In this document: one piece after another, positions 25,401-37,318 of the stretch
How positions within the stretch are numbered: position 1 is the stretch's first letter
How the letters are laid out: each line of letters begins with the position of its first letter
DNA from: Heterobilharzia americana
Lineage: Eukaryota > Platyhelminthes > Trematoda > Strigeidida > Schistosomatidae
Length of the DNA stretch: 64,000 bases
NCBI GenBank assembly: GCA_944470555.2
Contig: OX104127.1
Span: 127,783,113-127,847,112, forward strand
Direction of reading: 5' to 3'
The notes under the pieces: model-generated
The model's database searches: none
Told to the model about the DNA's origin: nothing
What the model saw: only the letters and a program-made list of their open reading frames with translations
Made by a program: the position numbers and the translations under genes

Positions 25401-25946
25401 TCAACGTTGTTCATTTCACAACCTGTTGTGAATGAAACATGAATTAATTAGTTGTAAACATTTTTGCCTTTCATATGCACTTGTTTGAGCGTTTGCATGT
25501 TTCCGCTTAGTCTTAGTGTAGTGCGTATATGTATGCGCACGCGCTTGTGTTCAGATACTAGGTCTTATAAATTTCTCGTTTTGTTTTCATGTGCATTTCA
25601 GAAGAACTCTGTTTGGTACGTGTGAGAGGTAAACGACCTCAGATCATTTTATTGTGCGTCTATGGCTACGTATTTGTGGAAGTTTAGTAGAATAACTCAA
25701 CATGTTAACATGTTTATTCATGTCATTCAGATAAACGAGTAATTGAGCAGAATAATAGTGAAAAGCTGATGAGTACAAAATTTAATACATTACGCTTTGA
25801 GTAGGTGTTAATAAGAATTGGACGATTTCTTAATCAAAGACTTCATATTTTCATACTGTACATTCTGATAGTTCATTGACACAGCAATTTCAATTGAACA
25901 TTCGTCCAGAACACTGAATAAGTCATTTATCTGCTTTACTTCGAAA
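22427..25946. other. No recognised gene
   Basis: The first 100 bases retain weak similarity to the flank of the left inverted-repeat arm. A 77-codon frame at 22499-22732 is Ser-rich but has no recognised domain. Nothing else can be named. Confidence 0.4.
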
Positions 25947-25959
25947 TGCCATGTTAAAT
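25947..25959. repeat. Target-site duplication, 3' side of the RTE element
   Basis: TGCCATGTTAAAT here is repeated exactly at 29221-29233 on the other side of the element. Thirteen matching bases at the exact element borders mark the insertion site. Confidence 0.85.
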
Positions 25960-28900
25960 TTATTATTATTATTATTATAAGTCCCTTGGGTTCCTAGTGG
26001 AACATAGGGCTTCAGTAGCACGCCTCCAGTGACCTCTGTTCTCTGAGATCTTTTGAACCTGGTCCCACGACAGCCCATAAGCTCTCATTTCCTCCTCGCA
26101 CGACCTCCTCCATGTCACCCTCGGACGTCCAACTCGTCGCTTCCCATGGGGATTCCACTCGAGGGCCTGACGCGTGATGTCCTCAGTCGGCCTTCTCAGT
26201 GCATGGCCAATCCATCTCCACTTCTTCCTGCATATTTGTTGCGTGATAGGTTCTTGGTTGGTTCGTTCCCAGAGTTCCTTGTTGCTTATTTTTTCTGGCC
26301 ATCTGATCTTCAGCAGCGAGCGTAAGCAGTTGTTGATGAATGTCTGTAGTTTATTGGAAATACCTTTCGTGACGCGCCAAGTCTCTGAGCCATACAAGAG
26401 CACTGACTTGACGTTGGTGTTGAAAATCCGTATCTTGTTCCGCATGCTGAGTGCAGAAGATCTCCACACTGGTTTCAGGCTAATGAACGCCTGTCTTGCT
26501 TTTCCGATTCTGACTTTGACGTCCTCGTCCGTCCCGCCTGTAGTTGAAACAGTGCTTCCTAGATAAGTGAAGGAGGTTACTTCCTTCAAGTTTCTCCCGT
26601 TGACGGTGATTGGAGTTTGTTGTTGTTGTTGTTGATGGTGGTGGTGGCGGTGCGGTATCTTCATCACTTCTGTCTTCTCTATATTCACCTGAAGTCCCGT
26701 CTTCGCTGCCTCTTCTGTCAACTTGTTAGTTTTTGCCTGCAGATCTTCAAGTTTATGTGACATTAGGCATAAGTCATCGGCGAAATCCAAATCTTCTAGG
26801 TTCTTTTCCGCAGTCCAGCCAGCGTATCCCCCTCTTCTCGCTCCCCACTGTTTGCTGCATGATCCAGTCCACCACAATAAGGAATATCATAGGGGATAGT
26901 AGGCAACCTTGTTTCACTCCCATCTTCACTTCAAAGGCATCACTGAGCTTCCCATTGTGGATTACTTGGCTGGCATGTGGCATCTTCATATAGTTGTTGA
27001 ATGAGGCGGATAAAGGTTTGCGGTACTCCGTAGTATTGAAGCAGTTTCCAAATTACTTCTCGGTCGACGCTGTCAAAGGCCTTCTCAAAGTCGATGAAGT
27101 TGAGGTAGAGAGCTGATTGCCATTCTATGCTCTGTTCTATGATGATGCGAAGCGTTGCAATTTGGTCTGCACATGATTTGTACTTCCTGAAGCCTGCCTG
27201 TTCCGGTCGTAGTTTTGAATCCAGTGCATCTTTAAGCCTCTCCAGGATGATGCGGCTTAATATTTTGCTTGCATTGGGTGGACAGGAGAGTGATTCCACG
27301 CCAGTTCTTGCAAGCACTGAGGTCTCCTTTCTTCGGCAGTTTGACAAGGTAACCCTTCTTCCAATCGTCAGGTACCTTCTCTTCCTTCCACACCTTCTGC
27401 AATAGTGGTATGAGCATGTCCGCTGTTGTCTCTGCATCTGTTCTCAGTGCTTCTGGCGGTATTCCATCTGGTCCTGCTGCTTTCCCGCATTTCAGTAGCT
27501 TTATGGCGTTCAGGACTTCCATTTTCGTTGGGGGATTAATGTTCACTTGTAATTCAGCGGCTGCAGGTGGTATTTCTGGACGAAGTGCAGGTGGTGGTCG
27601 ATTCAAGAGCTTCTTGAAGTGGTCGGCCCATCGTTTCCTCTGTTTCTCTTCTTTCGTAATTAAATTTCCTTCTTCATCTTTTATTGGTTTCATCTGTGTT
27701 GGTCTCTTCCCTGATAGCAACCTGGTTATTTGATACAATGTCGTCAGGTCTCTCTTACCTGCAGCCTGTTCTGCTTCAATTGCCAGTCTTTCGTAGAAGT
27801 GTCTTTTGTCTTTGCGTGCACTCTTCTTTACTTCTTTGTTCAGTGTTTTATACATTGTGCTCAGTTCCTCTTGTCGTTGAGCATCCTTGCACTGGTTTAT
27901 CTTCTGTTTCACCATCCTCCTCTCCTCTATCAGCTTCCAGGTATCCGTCGAGATCCATTCCTTGTCTTCTTTCTTCTTCCTTCCTAATACTGTTGTGCAG
28001 GTTTCTTTCCACATAGCTTTCAAAGACTTCCAGTGTTCTTCCACACGGGTTTCTTCAGGGATGTTCCTCGATATCTCCCATTTTGTCTTGATGGCTGCCT
28101 TGAAGATCTCCTTTGTAGTTTCATCCTTCAGTTTCCGAGTGTTGTACTTGAATTGAGGTCTATCACCAGCTTCCTTGAAGGCTTTTAACTTGATTTGGAA
28201 GTTAGGTTGCTTGCACTAGACAGTGAGTGGTCTGAACCTACATCTGCTCCTCTTCTTGACCTTGTGTTAAGTAGACTGCGTCTCCATTTTCTTGAGATTG
28301 AGATAAAGTCGATTTGATTTTTAGTGTGTCCTGGTGTCTGGTGAAATCCATGTCGCTTTGTGGATATCTTTGTGCCTGAACACACTGCCTCCAATCATCA
28401 AATCGTTGAATGCGCAGAATTCTGCAAACAATTCTCCATTCTCATTCATTTCACCTAGCGCCTCTCGACCCATGGTTAGTTCTCTTCCTGTGTTGTCCCC
28501 TCCCAGTTTGGCATTCATGTCGCCCATCAGAATTTTGATATCGCCAACTGACGTCTTGTCCAGTGTTGATTGAAGTTGTCTGTAGAAATCCTCCTTTTTC
28601 TCTTGCTCTGCATTATTTGTAGGTGCGTAACATTGTATGATTGTGACCTTTCTTCCTTTTGAGTTGAATCTTGCTGTCATGATCCGGATCCTGGAGGAGA
28701 TTGGTTCCCACTGCATGAGAGCCTTCGATGCTCTTGAGGACATCATGATAGCCACTCCCTCAGTGTGCTCGTGGTTGGCGTCTGGGTGACAATATCGGAG
28801 TAGATTATTGATTCTCCAGTTAACAGTTTGGAGAGTCCACTCCCATTCCATCTGCTTTCGCAAATCCCAAGCACTTCGATGTGATACCTTCTCATCTCCT

Positions 28901-29220
28901 TTGCAATCTGGGCTGCCTTACTGGGTTCAAACATGGTGCGGACATTCCATGTCCCCACGTTTACTTTCGCTTTCATCGAGAGAAGACACATCGGCCAATT
29001 GGCTTCCCGAAGGCTTTCACCAACTGGCGTCATTTCGCCTCTCCGATTCCAGCGGGGAATAATTTTGTTTTCATTTTTTATATTTTGTTTGTGCTTTGAA
29101 GTTTCTTTAGCGGTTAGATTTGTTTTCCGGGGTAGGGTTGCTAGCCCTATGCCCAACCTTCCCTGTATACCCGGGCTTAGGACCGGCTAGTAACTAGTAA
29201 ACTAGTTAACCAGGCGAGGT
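25960..29220 (-). mobile_element. Full-length RTE-clade non-LTR retrotransposon (LINE)
   Basis: The element runs from ACCTCGCCTGG at 29220 (5' end) to a (TAA)n tail at 25960-25980 (3' end). It is 3261 bp, the usual size of an RTE LINE. A perfect 13-bp target-site duplication, TGCCATGTTAAAT, flanks it at 25947-25959 and 29221-29233. It codes for an apurinic endonuclease followed by reverse transcriptase, and a trinucleotide tail in place of poly(A) is typical of RTE. Intact ends with an intact duplication show that this copy arrived by target-primed reverse transcription without 5' truncation. RTE elements of schistosomes (SR2, SR3 and Perere-3 types) are the likely relatives; I cannot place it more exactly. 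Confidence 0.9.
25975..29156 (-). pseudogene. Frameshifted endonuclease/reverse transcriptase ORF of the RTE element
   Basis: Overlapping open pieces in changing frames cover the whole ORF: 29156-28743, 28863-28321, 28394-28185, 28044-27232, 27437-26940, 26989-26774 and 26877-25975. The endonuclease half shows VGTWNVRTM, ICESRWNGSG, GDMNAKLGG, QIDFI and GSDHS. The reverse transcriptase half shows GKAAGPDGIPPEAL, NWRGITLLS, the palm motif FIDFEKAFDSVDR, GVKQGCLLSPM and the catalytic FADDL. A C-terminal basic region with KKWRWIGHALRRP follows, common to this LINE group. At least six frame changes separate the pieces, so no full protein can be made and the copy is dead for autonomous movement. 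A His/Gln-rich run encoded by a CAC/CAA microsatellite lies after the catalytic domain. Confidence 0.88.
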
Positions 29221-29233
29221 TGCCATGTTAAAT
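29221..29233. repeat. Target-site duplication, 5' side of the RTE element
   Basis: This is an exact copy of the 13 bases at 25947-25959, directly abutting the 5' end of the LINE. Confidence 0.85.
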
Positions 29234-29479
29234 AGTAAGTAATAATAACAATAATATGAGAGGGATCTTGTGTATATTTCTTTATTCAAATGAAAAAAGA
29301 ATATTAGCCTGAATTCTTGATATGAATATTTAATGTTTGAATTCCTGGAAATCACTTACTATTACATTGAGCATTGGTTTACTTAAAATCACTCCTACAT
29401 CTAATAAAAATCAAACAATAAGACATGACACTATTTTCTCAATCGACAGAAACGCCATACATTTTGGTGTGAAACACGC

Positions 29480-29645
29480 TGATGGCTATAAGTGGAATCC
29501 AGAACATGCGATCCATCCTATTTGAAACTTTTTAGCTGAATATACCTGCATCCCAGTGAGTTGTATTGTTTCCATTGAGACTCGAATCCAGGATCCATCG
29601 CTTCAAATGCCAAAACGTTATAGGCTAGGCTACTGAGGCACAAGA
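29480..29645 (-). mobile_element. Group 1 SINE with strongly decayed hammerhead
   Basis: The tRNA-like head is clear on the minus strand (CAGTAGCCTAGCCTATAACG and GGATTCGAGTCTC). In the ribozyme part the CTGANGA core has become CTAAAAA and GAAA has become GGAT, so it cannot be active. The TTCTGGATTCCAC end of the module is kept. It lies about 250 bp beyond the RTE element. Confidence 0.75.
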
Positions 29646-30149
29646 CAATAAGTCCGTCTGCTACCGTAGGTCGAAGGACACGTAAAACCGCAGAAGCCAT
29701 AATATGCATCTTGTCACTTTACTGCTTCTTCAGTCTTCGTACAGAAATATCATTTGCTACCGAAATGGTGTTAAAAATCACTATAACCATATGTCTGACT
29801 TTTCGGCTGTATGTTGTGCAACCCAATCTGAGTAGTTACAGTTTTTACTGTTTTATTCACTCAATATTTTGTTAGAATTTTATTGCATTTGTTTGGCTAC
29901 GCAACCTGATCTGTTATTATAACCTCACTGAAAAACTGTATAGATCTTATAAGAGACTAATGATACAGAGTTAGTCAATACTTTTGTCCGAAATCATGAT
30001 AGGAGTAGTGTGATCAGTTCGACTTTTATAATATGGTTATTGTAAGTGCCATATAATTAATTCTATTACAATAATAAATCATGATAGGAAGTGATACTAA
30101 GAAAATTATTGCAATCGAAGGAAAACTGCTTAATTTATGTGAAAATAAC

Positions 30150-30300
30150 CAGATATCAGTTGAAGAATCGTCGGAAACTTGGGAGCATCTTACAGCTGTT
30201 CCCCTCCCCATTGTAATAGTCCTCAAGATTGCTCACTCGCAACACCACGTGGGATCGACCCCATGGTCGTCACTGTCTAGTCACTGGTTCACTATTACCC
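30150..30300 (-). mobile_element. Diverged group 2 SINE fragment
   Basis: CAGTTGAAGAATCGTCGGAA, CTTGGGAGCATCTTACAGCTG and GTGGGATCGACCCCATGG align with the tail, body and B-box regions of group 2 on the minus strand. Divergence is high. Confidence 0.5.
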
Positions 30301-30726
30301 ACTTCTGTGAGATTACGGTAAAACATAGTCATCATTCAATGCCATTGACAATATATGTTCTGATACTCTACTTGACTAGTCCCATGCATCACGATTTCGC
30401 ACTCAAATATTGAGAAATCCATCTTGTAGCAAGTCATCTATGACCACCGAATGGTCATTTAAGTGTTAATTCGTAGCGACTTTTTATATGAAGTAACTTT
30501 CATCACGGAATAACGTAAATTGGGAAGCCATTAAAAGCCTGAGGCAATGGAGTACTGATTCATCCCGATTTATGACTCCTCACCAGTTCTCACTCACCAC
30601 CCTGAGAGTCAAATCGACATGTTTAAAGATTATACTATTGGTTTCAGGTAGTAATTATCTGATATTTCCCGTTTTTCTTCATATCTCAAAATTTCAATGA
30701 CTGGGGACTATTTCATGATTTCAGTG

Positions 30727-31075
30727 TGTTATGCCTATACCCGTTATATTCCATACACACCCTTGATACTTTTGAACCGTATTTGATAGTACACTTTTTA
30801 CCCCACGTGGGTTGCACTTCACATAACCCCCCAGTGTTTTGATTGGCTCATGCCTTTTTTAATGTAATTATTATCCCTTGTCTTCCAGGGTTATTTTAAT
30901 TACTATATATAGTGTTCCCTTTTTTCTGATAAAGGTTTTCAGTCCGAGATACCATATATTCAGTTGGTTACCAGTCTTTTGCTTTCTGTTGCAAATCACC
31001 CTTAAAGAACCGTCTCAACCCACGACTATCAATCATTAAGTATTATCGTTATTCTCACAATTCTACATCGTAACA
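30727..31075 (+). mobile_element. Solo long terminal repeat (349 bp) with a 5-bp target-site duplication
   Basis: The segment begins TGTTATGCC and ends CGTAACA, giving TG...CA ends within a short imperfect inverted repeat (TGTTATG / TGTTACG). CAGTG flanks it exactly at 30722-30726 and 31076-31080. An internal TATA box, ACTATATATAG, lies near 30903 and suggests plus orientation. No internal retroelement coding region adjoins it, so it is a solo LTR left by recombination between two LTRs. The 5-bp duplication fits Gypsy or BEL/Pao families, both present in schistosomes; I cannot tell which. Confidence 0.65.
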
Positions 31076-31080
31076 CAGTG

Positions 31081-33759
31081 ACATCTAAATACATTAGTAA
31101 TAGGATAAGTGAAAAAGTATAAGCTTTCAGATTGTCACTTAGTGACCACTTCGCTAATGACTGGTTATACAGCCAAAACTGACTGTGTAAACCTGTTGTA
31201 AATTCTCTGTAGTCATTTGTTTGTTTTCTTTGATCAAAGGTTCATCCAACAGGCGAATTTAATCCATTGACTATATGAAACTTCCACCCCCGCCTCTACT
31301 CCATTTCTGTTTCCTACTCTCTTGATCACTTAAACCTTTCGGTTTACTTTCCTCTATATTTTGAAAGCTTAGTAACCATGCTTTTTACTCAATTCCGTAA
31401 TTTCCTGTATATGAGGTAGCTGCTTACCATCATTAGAATAACAATAAAGCAAATGTTTACGATTTGTGGAGATGAGTAGTAAACTAATGCGGGTTATTTT
31501 TAAAATCCTCTTTCTATACCCATTATGTCATAAATGAAAGAAATTTTTTTCTGCAGTGATTGAAAGTGAATTTTGATTACAAATAAATCTTCAGTCCTAT
31601 TTGGCTGCTTCATTCATCTTTCTTTTCTCTCCTCATTCACTGCTTTTTTTATTGTTAACCGGTTGGTGATATAAATCTCATATCCTAATAACGATCGAAC
31701 ATCACCAGGATGGTTGAGGCAACAGTAACATGAACTATCAAGGGAAATCATTTTTCTGTGAAATTTATACTAACTCACCTTCATAGAGTAAACATATTAT
31801 AACCGCCATAGTAACACATCACGTGTATACTATGTTGATAACCGGAAAAAGTTCATATTAAAATGTGTATGCTATGAATTTTCCCTCATTCATACGCAAT
31901 ATACAAAAATGAGTACAATTAGCAATCAGGATAAATGTAGGTGATTACTAGTGATGAATGTGTCTGGGGAATTCTCTTTACTGGATTTCAGTACATATGG
32001 TGCCTTATTTTAAATAAGTTTTACAATTTGAACTAGAGGAATTAGCTGACACTCCATAGACTCAACAACTGGCTCTAACCTCCCTTTTACTAAGTATGAG
32101 GATAACTCATAAATTCAAAAAACTTTCTACTGATTGCCTGCATTATCCAGTACCCAATAAGACAATGTTAGTAAGTCACTACCATAGAAGTATGATCTCA
32201 AGTATATGAATAAAAATAATTTAAGTCTAGTAGAATAAAGGTTGACTAATACTAGTTATGTGTATCTATCAACAGATTACCTTCCAATCCAGAATTTATT
32301 TCATATATGTTTTAACTCATATTTCACAGCCGCTTTCATGAGCAAAAATCTTACCAGACAATTCATTGAAGTGATTATGGCTTACTTCTATCAGGTTTTT
32401 ACATATGTGATACCTGTCTCACTTATAAAAGACTTTTCCTGTTGCTTTTCTCGCTCTATATAGTAAGCAGACTTAACGTTTCATTTTTCCAGTTCTTATA
32501 TACCCTCTAAAATCTCTTTCACTCTTATCCCTTTTAATTGTTCCTTACTATCCGTCGACATTTCCGTCGAAGAACATCGCCGTTCAGTGTATATATTATC
32601 GGATGTATAAACCTACACAATGCAGAAAACAGTTTCCATCCAGTCATCGGCGATAAACTTCTGTCCAGCTACCTTGTATGTCATCACTTTGTTAACAGGT
32701 GTTTGTAACCACTCTTGTTCTCGCGATGAATCGGTAATGAGCACAGTCACATAAGGCATCTATGTTCCCCTTGTTAACGGTCTATGAATGATTTTGGTTG
32801 GCATAGGTGATACGTAATTATTACTATCTATCAATCTAAACGGTTACATATATAAGACCAAAGCTTAACACATTATTTTAAATCATGCTTTGTTCTCACA
32901 AATAAAGCTTGTGAATTACTTGCCTGTTCAAAATGTAATCAACTTCACTTGACTACTATCATTTTATCTTACATAACCTTACAGTTATTATGAGGAAATA
33001 TATGAACAGCTGTGTTCATAATATTATAACGATATTGCGATAGTTACACTAAATATTTTACTAATCATCGAAATCTGTTATTCACCGCAATTAGAAATAA
33101 AAATCTTCAATTCACTTCAGTCTGTTATACAGTCACAGTTATTATTTGTGATCCCCTCGTCCCACATTAATAACTAACCTATCATCTAAAAACCTCTCCC
33201 ATATTTTTTCCATTTCAATCGTTTCTCTCTTACTAGTTTCACTGTTCTCCTTCGCGTTGTTCGTTTGCTTGTTATTTCGATTGGTTCAACTAGGGTCATT
33301 TGGCAACCAGCACTTGATCTGGTATATACCCTTAATTGAAGTTTTTATTGCATGTCTATTTTTGAAAACTATAAATCCGATAAGCACGCTTCAGAAATGA
33401 TCCTGTTGGCTGTTGTTACCCCATGGGACACAAAGGCAATTGAGGTGGTGGTGATGGTAGTGGGTGGGGAAAGAGGCGGGTAAGGAATGAAAAATATGAG
33501 TATCGCACGCATATAAATTTGATCAGATTGTTATGGCAACTAAATTTACAACAAGCTCTCAACATTTTCTAGTTATGTTGTTCCAATTTATTCGAAGAAA
33601 CTGTTTACAAAAAGGAATATTTATTTGGTTTGCTATAATATGGCTTCCACTAGCTTGAAAGTAACAACGATACATATATACATGTATTTTGAATTGGAAA
33701 TCTGTCAACAAATGTACACCATGTTGTTATTAGTAGTGTTAAAATATTTGTTTACTCTA
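31081..33759. other. No recognised gene
   Basis: AT-rich spacer. GGTGGTGGTGATGGTAGTGG near 33445-33465 is a short G-rich trinucleotide-like run. No coding or SINE signal is seen. Confidence 0.45.
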
Positions 33760-34035
33760 ACTGTTGATACTGGGTGATGACGGAAGGTGAAGTGGAAACC
33801 TCAGATGCGGTAGGATTCGAACCAGCGACCTCTGAGTTTCTGGCTTGATATTCCACTAACTAAGCTGCGAGACCTAATTTCACTTCTGTCACCAAGGGTT
33901 TGCTCAACTACTACGTGGACTCATGACGCGTTACTATACCTTCCGAATCAGTTGCCTGGAAGTCTCTGGTTCGAACCCTGATGTGACCCAGATCTTCATT
34001 TCACTTCCAATCATCACCCAGTATCAATAATACAA
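33760..34035. mobile_element. Group 3 tRNA-derived SINE inverted pair
   Basis: The minus copy (33760-33875) has body complement GATACTGGGTGATGACGGAAG, B-box complement GGATTCGAACCAGC and head complement CTAAGCTGCGAGACC. The plus copy (33940-34035) has CTCTGGTTCGAACCCTG and the same body in reverse, ending CATCACCCAGTATC. Together they form a large fold-back. Confidence 0.72.
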
Positions 34036-36389
34036 GTGTAATATACCAAAGCTATCTCAGACAGTCATACTGATACTTCAGTTGTGACTGAAAAACTGCT
34101 TTAGAAAGTTATAGAAACAGTGAAAAAGAGAGAGATAGAGTAATCGGTAACTATGTTTGTCAGTAAAAATGTCCGATAACTTTCACAGCATTTACTTTCA
34201 GGGGAAGTAGTTCCAACGAGGTCACCAAAAGTCTGATATTCACTTTCCTATATTATTAGGGTTTTGCAAATACACTTCATTTTTGAACAGTTTACTAAAT
34301 ACGCTTCCTGACGTACACAAAGTGAATTAGTCTGTTTCATGTACGAATGTTATCACTTATAATCCTCTAAACTGTACAATTTAAGCATTTTAATTCAGGA
34401 AGTAGAGTGTTTAAATAAGTTACACAAATGTCTTTCGCGTTGTTCTTCATTTCAGCTTAGTAGTTTGATGAAGAAATGTGAATAAACAAACGTCAGCGTA
34501 GAATGACATAATATGGAGTGTGAAACCATTGTGTAAAGTTGGATCTCGATTACTAAAGTCAATACTATTGCTGGATGCAAAGTCTCACAACCAAACTAAA
34601 AGTGCGTTGAATACAAAATTGACGACTTGTTATGAATAATTTGGGAAAATCCTTGATTTTAAGTGTCACCAGTCCTCTGAACCAGCTAGCCAAAACTAGG
34701 ATGGTTTAAATGTGTCGGTTTTTTGCACAGATTCAGTCCAGCTACCGTTTTCTCAACCTTGTATCATGAATGAGGGGAAAAACAGTTTACTGTTTAGATT
34801 ATTTCTTTCAGGCTAGTAATCATTGTTGATTGATGTGGGTAGTCATAGACTATTTAACCATATATGACGTAGAGCTTTTTTAATCTACGACAGTCATCAG
34901 CAATACTGAGGAAAAGCACGACCCCTTGAAAGCCTAACCTCTATTATCTACTGCTAAAACTAGAAATGGTACATTTAAGCTGTACTTTAATGCTGTACAT
35001 TATTGTTTTGTCATCACGAAAGAGGAACGTCTTGTTAGAGTGATAGTAAGATGGTTAATATAATGATTTTGGCAGTCAATAATAGAAACGTATGAATTTA
35101 TTATCATTTTGACTTTCTGAGACAACCGTGGTTTACCAGACTAGTACTCAAACTAGGTGGTGATTGAAGGTGAAATGAAAATTAGGGAAGCGGTGGGATT
35201 CCAACCAGCGACTAGCTATCTGTATTAAATTTAGTCTGTTGAGTGCCAGTTAGTAAAGAGACTGAGTCTAAAATTTCATACGTTCTAAATATACTACGGA
35301 TTTCTAACCAGGCTATTCATTTGCTCATGTGATCGATTTCTACATATTTGTCTGTTGGTACTTACAATAACCCTTACTCCTGCGCATTTGGAGAGCCATA
35401 ATAAAATCAGTTTTAGAAGTAGATATCATAATAAAATTAGTGAGATTTCTGAAAGAAAAGTTTACCTGATTACTGTACCGTGAAAGTAAACGTCACATGG
35501 CGTTAGCAACATTTTGAATAAATTATTCTTTGATACTGTAAAAGAAAGTCGTCTCAGTCATCACTTTTCAGTTGCTATTTGTTTAAATGGTCACCAAATT
35601 ACAGAGTTACCACTCCCAATTTCTTACTCGAGAAGAGTTAGTCAGCTCTGTGGGTGGTTCGCATAACTGAATTCAGCAGATTCCATTACTTCCGTGTTGT
35701 TTTTTTGAAGCGAGTACCATTTAGACTGGGTGATAGAATCATCGCAACAAGTCAACTAATTATACGATAGTTAAACAACGACATAACATCTCTAAATATA
35801 ATTCGTAGTTAATATTTTGAGTTAAGTAAATAAATAATACTTCACTAGCCACTCCCCTATTTGCTTTATGCATGAATTATTTATAGTTTTCTCAATTCAA
35901 AACTTTTCTGGATTACATTTATAACTCTAACTTTTTGATTATGACGGTTCACGTATCATTTTTCTAATAGTTCATTTTATGAGCCCAAATAAGGGAAATA
36001 AACGTTTTCAGAAACTACCTAACAGCCCCTCACTAGTCAAAAGTTTAATATATGGCTGATAGAACCGTTGAAAGAAGAACATTTGGTTTATATTAACCGC
36101 AGTCTGGGACATGTTCACCACATTTTACTCATTTTCGTGGACTTACTGATGTTAGTCTAATGTCTGTGACACTAGAAACTGTTTGTTAACTCAGTAATGT
36201 TCAAACACAAGTAAACAGAAAGATATGTATATTGCACAAGACGAATTGCTGGCTGAAGCGATATAAATGAAATGTTTCGTTCAGTTTCGCATAGTATATT
36301 TTGACTGTGTGAAAAGTCCAGAAATCGTCCAAGACACTATACAAACACGTATTTTCGGAAGAAATTTTTTTTGAAATAAAAATCATACT
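34036..36389. other. No recognised gene; one group 3 SINE inside
   Basis: Apart from the damaged SINE at 35150-35265, only short frames are seen. Confidence 0.45.
35150..35265 (-). mobile_element. Group 3 SINE, damaged
   Basis: GGTGGTGATTGAAGGTGAAATG and GTGGGATTCCAACCAGCGAC mark the body and B box on the minus strand; the A-box end is lost. Confidence 0.6.
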
Positions 36390-36460
36390 GGTGTAAATTG
36401 CTGGTTGCTAAACATCGAAACTACTTCATTGGAAGCACTGGACAGTCATTTCTTGCATTT
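36390..36460 (-). mobile_element. Group 2 SINE fragment
   Basis: Only the body remains (ACTTCATTGGAAGCACTGGAC, then AGTCATTTCTTGC). It directly precedes a group 1 element, so the two SINEs are nested or adjacent. Confidence 0.4.
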
Positions 36461-36469
36461 GTAATCGTG

Positions 36470-36635
36470 TTGGTGTCTAGTAGTGGAATCCGGGACGTGC
36501 GTTTTGTCCTATTTAGGACCCATCAGCTGGATGTGCCTGTGCCCCAGTAAGTAATGCTGTTCTTACTGAGACTCAAACTTCATACCTATTGCTCCAAACA
36601 CCCGAGCGTTATCTGCTAAGCAACTGGGCAGCCAG
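36470..36635 (-). mobile_element. Group 1 SINE with hammerhead, stems intact but core mutated
   Basis: The minus strand carries head GTTGCTTAGCAGATAACGC, a B-box-like AAGTTTGAGTCTC, and a hammerhead with a perfect GTCC/GGAC stem II and a GTC cleavage triplet. CTGATGG replaces CTGATGA and AAAA replaces GAAA. Both altered bases belong to the catalytic core, so activity is unlikely although the fold may persist. Confidence 0.75.
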
Positions 36636-36734
36636 TGTAGGTACAAACTGATAGTACTAAAGTGTTACGAGTTCACATGGCGTTCCGGTAAAACGCTTGG
36701 TGATTGGAATAAAATGAAAAATTGGTCAGCCATC

Positions 36735-36852
36735 GGATCTTATAGCTTAGTTGGTATATCAGCGAGCCGGAAACCCTATGGCCGCTGGTTCGAATCCCGT
36801 CGTGGTCTAAATTTTCATTTTACCTCCAATCATCACCAGTAGTATCAGTAGT
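36735..36852 (+). mobile_element. Group 3 SINE with intact pol III boxes
   Basis: TAGCTTAGTTGGTATATCAG (A box) and CTGGTTCGAATCCCG (B box) sit at tRNA-like spacing, followed by the body TTTTCATTTTACCTCCAATC and ATCACCAGTAG. It resembles a tRNA gene but its ends do not pair as an acceptor stem, and the body marks it as a SINE. Confidence 0.75.
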
Positions 36853-37198
36853 ATTCTACCAAACTATGGCCATCTCAATTAATCAAAATGATAATTAATA
36901 AAGGAAGACAACGAGCAAGTAATCCAAGTTCAAAATTACCTGTTTCCACTGAAAGCTTTTATTACTGTTGTTTAAGTTAATTTTTTCAAAACATTACTCT
37001 CTTCTTTCATTGACTTGTATCACAACAACAATGGTAAAGGATTTTTCCTAACCTGATTATTTCACAAAACTACATCCCACTGCCTCTCAGCTAAATTTGA
37101 GAAAATATTCAGATCTATTTTCTTAATCCTTTGACCTTAAAATACCCTGTCCAAGTGTTAGTAATTATGTATGCAAATTTTGATTCGATGCTTTTCAG

Positions 37199-37318
37199 AT
37201 GGGAACAAAGAATAGTATGAAGACGTTTGCTCCTGAAACTCCAGTCAAACAGAATGAGAATCTCAAAGATAAAGTACCAAGGGAATTCATGTTCAAACTA
37301 CTGAATAGAAGGATATGA
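37199..37318 (+). CDS. Candidate small ORF or terminal exon (39 codons) right after a splice acceptor
   Basis: The acceptor GATGCTTTTCAG is followed at once by ATG and a 39-codon frame beginning MGTKNSMKTFAPETPVKQ and ending LLNRRI. It is hydrophilic and Lys/Pro-rich. An acceptor abutting an ATG is also what a spliced-leader site would look like; trans-splicing is known in schistosomes. No match is recognised. Confidence 0.25.
   Translation: MGTKNSMKTFAPETPVKQNENLKDKVPREFMFKLLNRRI

Noticed and set aside
26053..28156. Several plus-strand open frames of 80-130 codons
   Set aside because: They are antisense shadows of the RTE ORF on the minus strand.
36735..36805. A tRNA gene
   Set aside because: A and B boxes are good, but the ends do not form an acceptor stem and the following body is shared with other group 3 SINEs.
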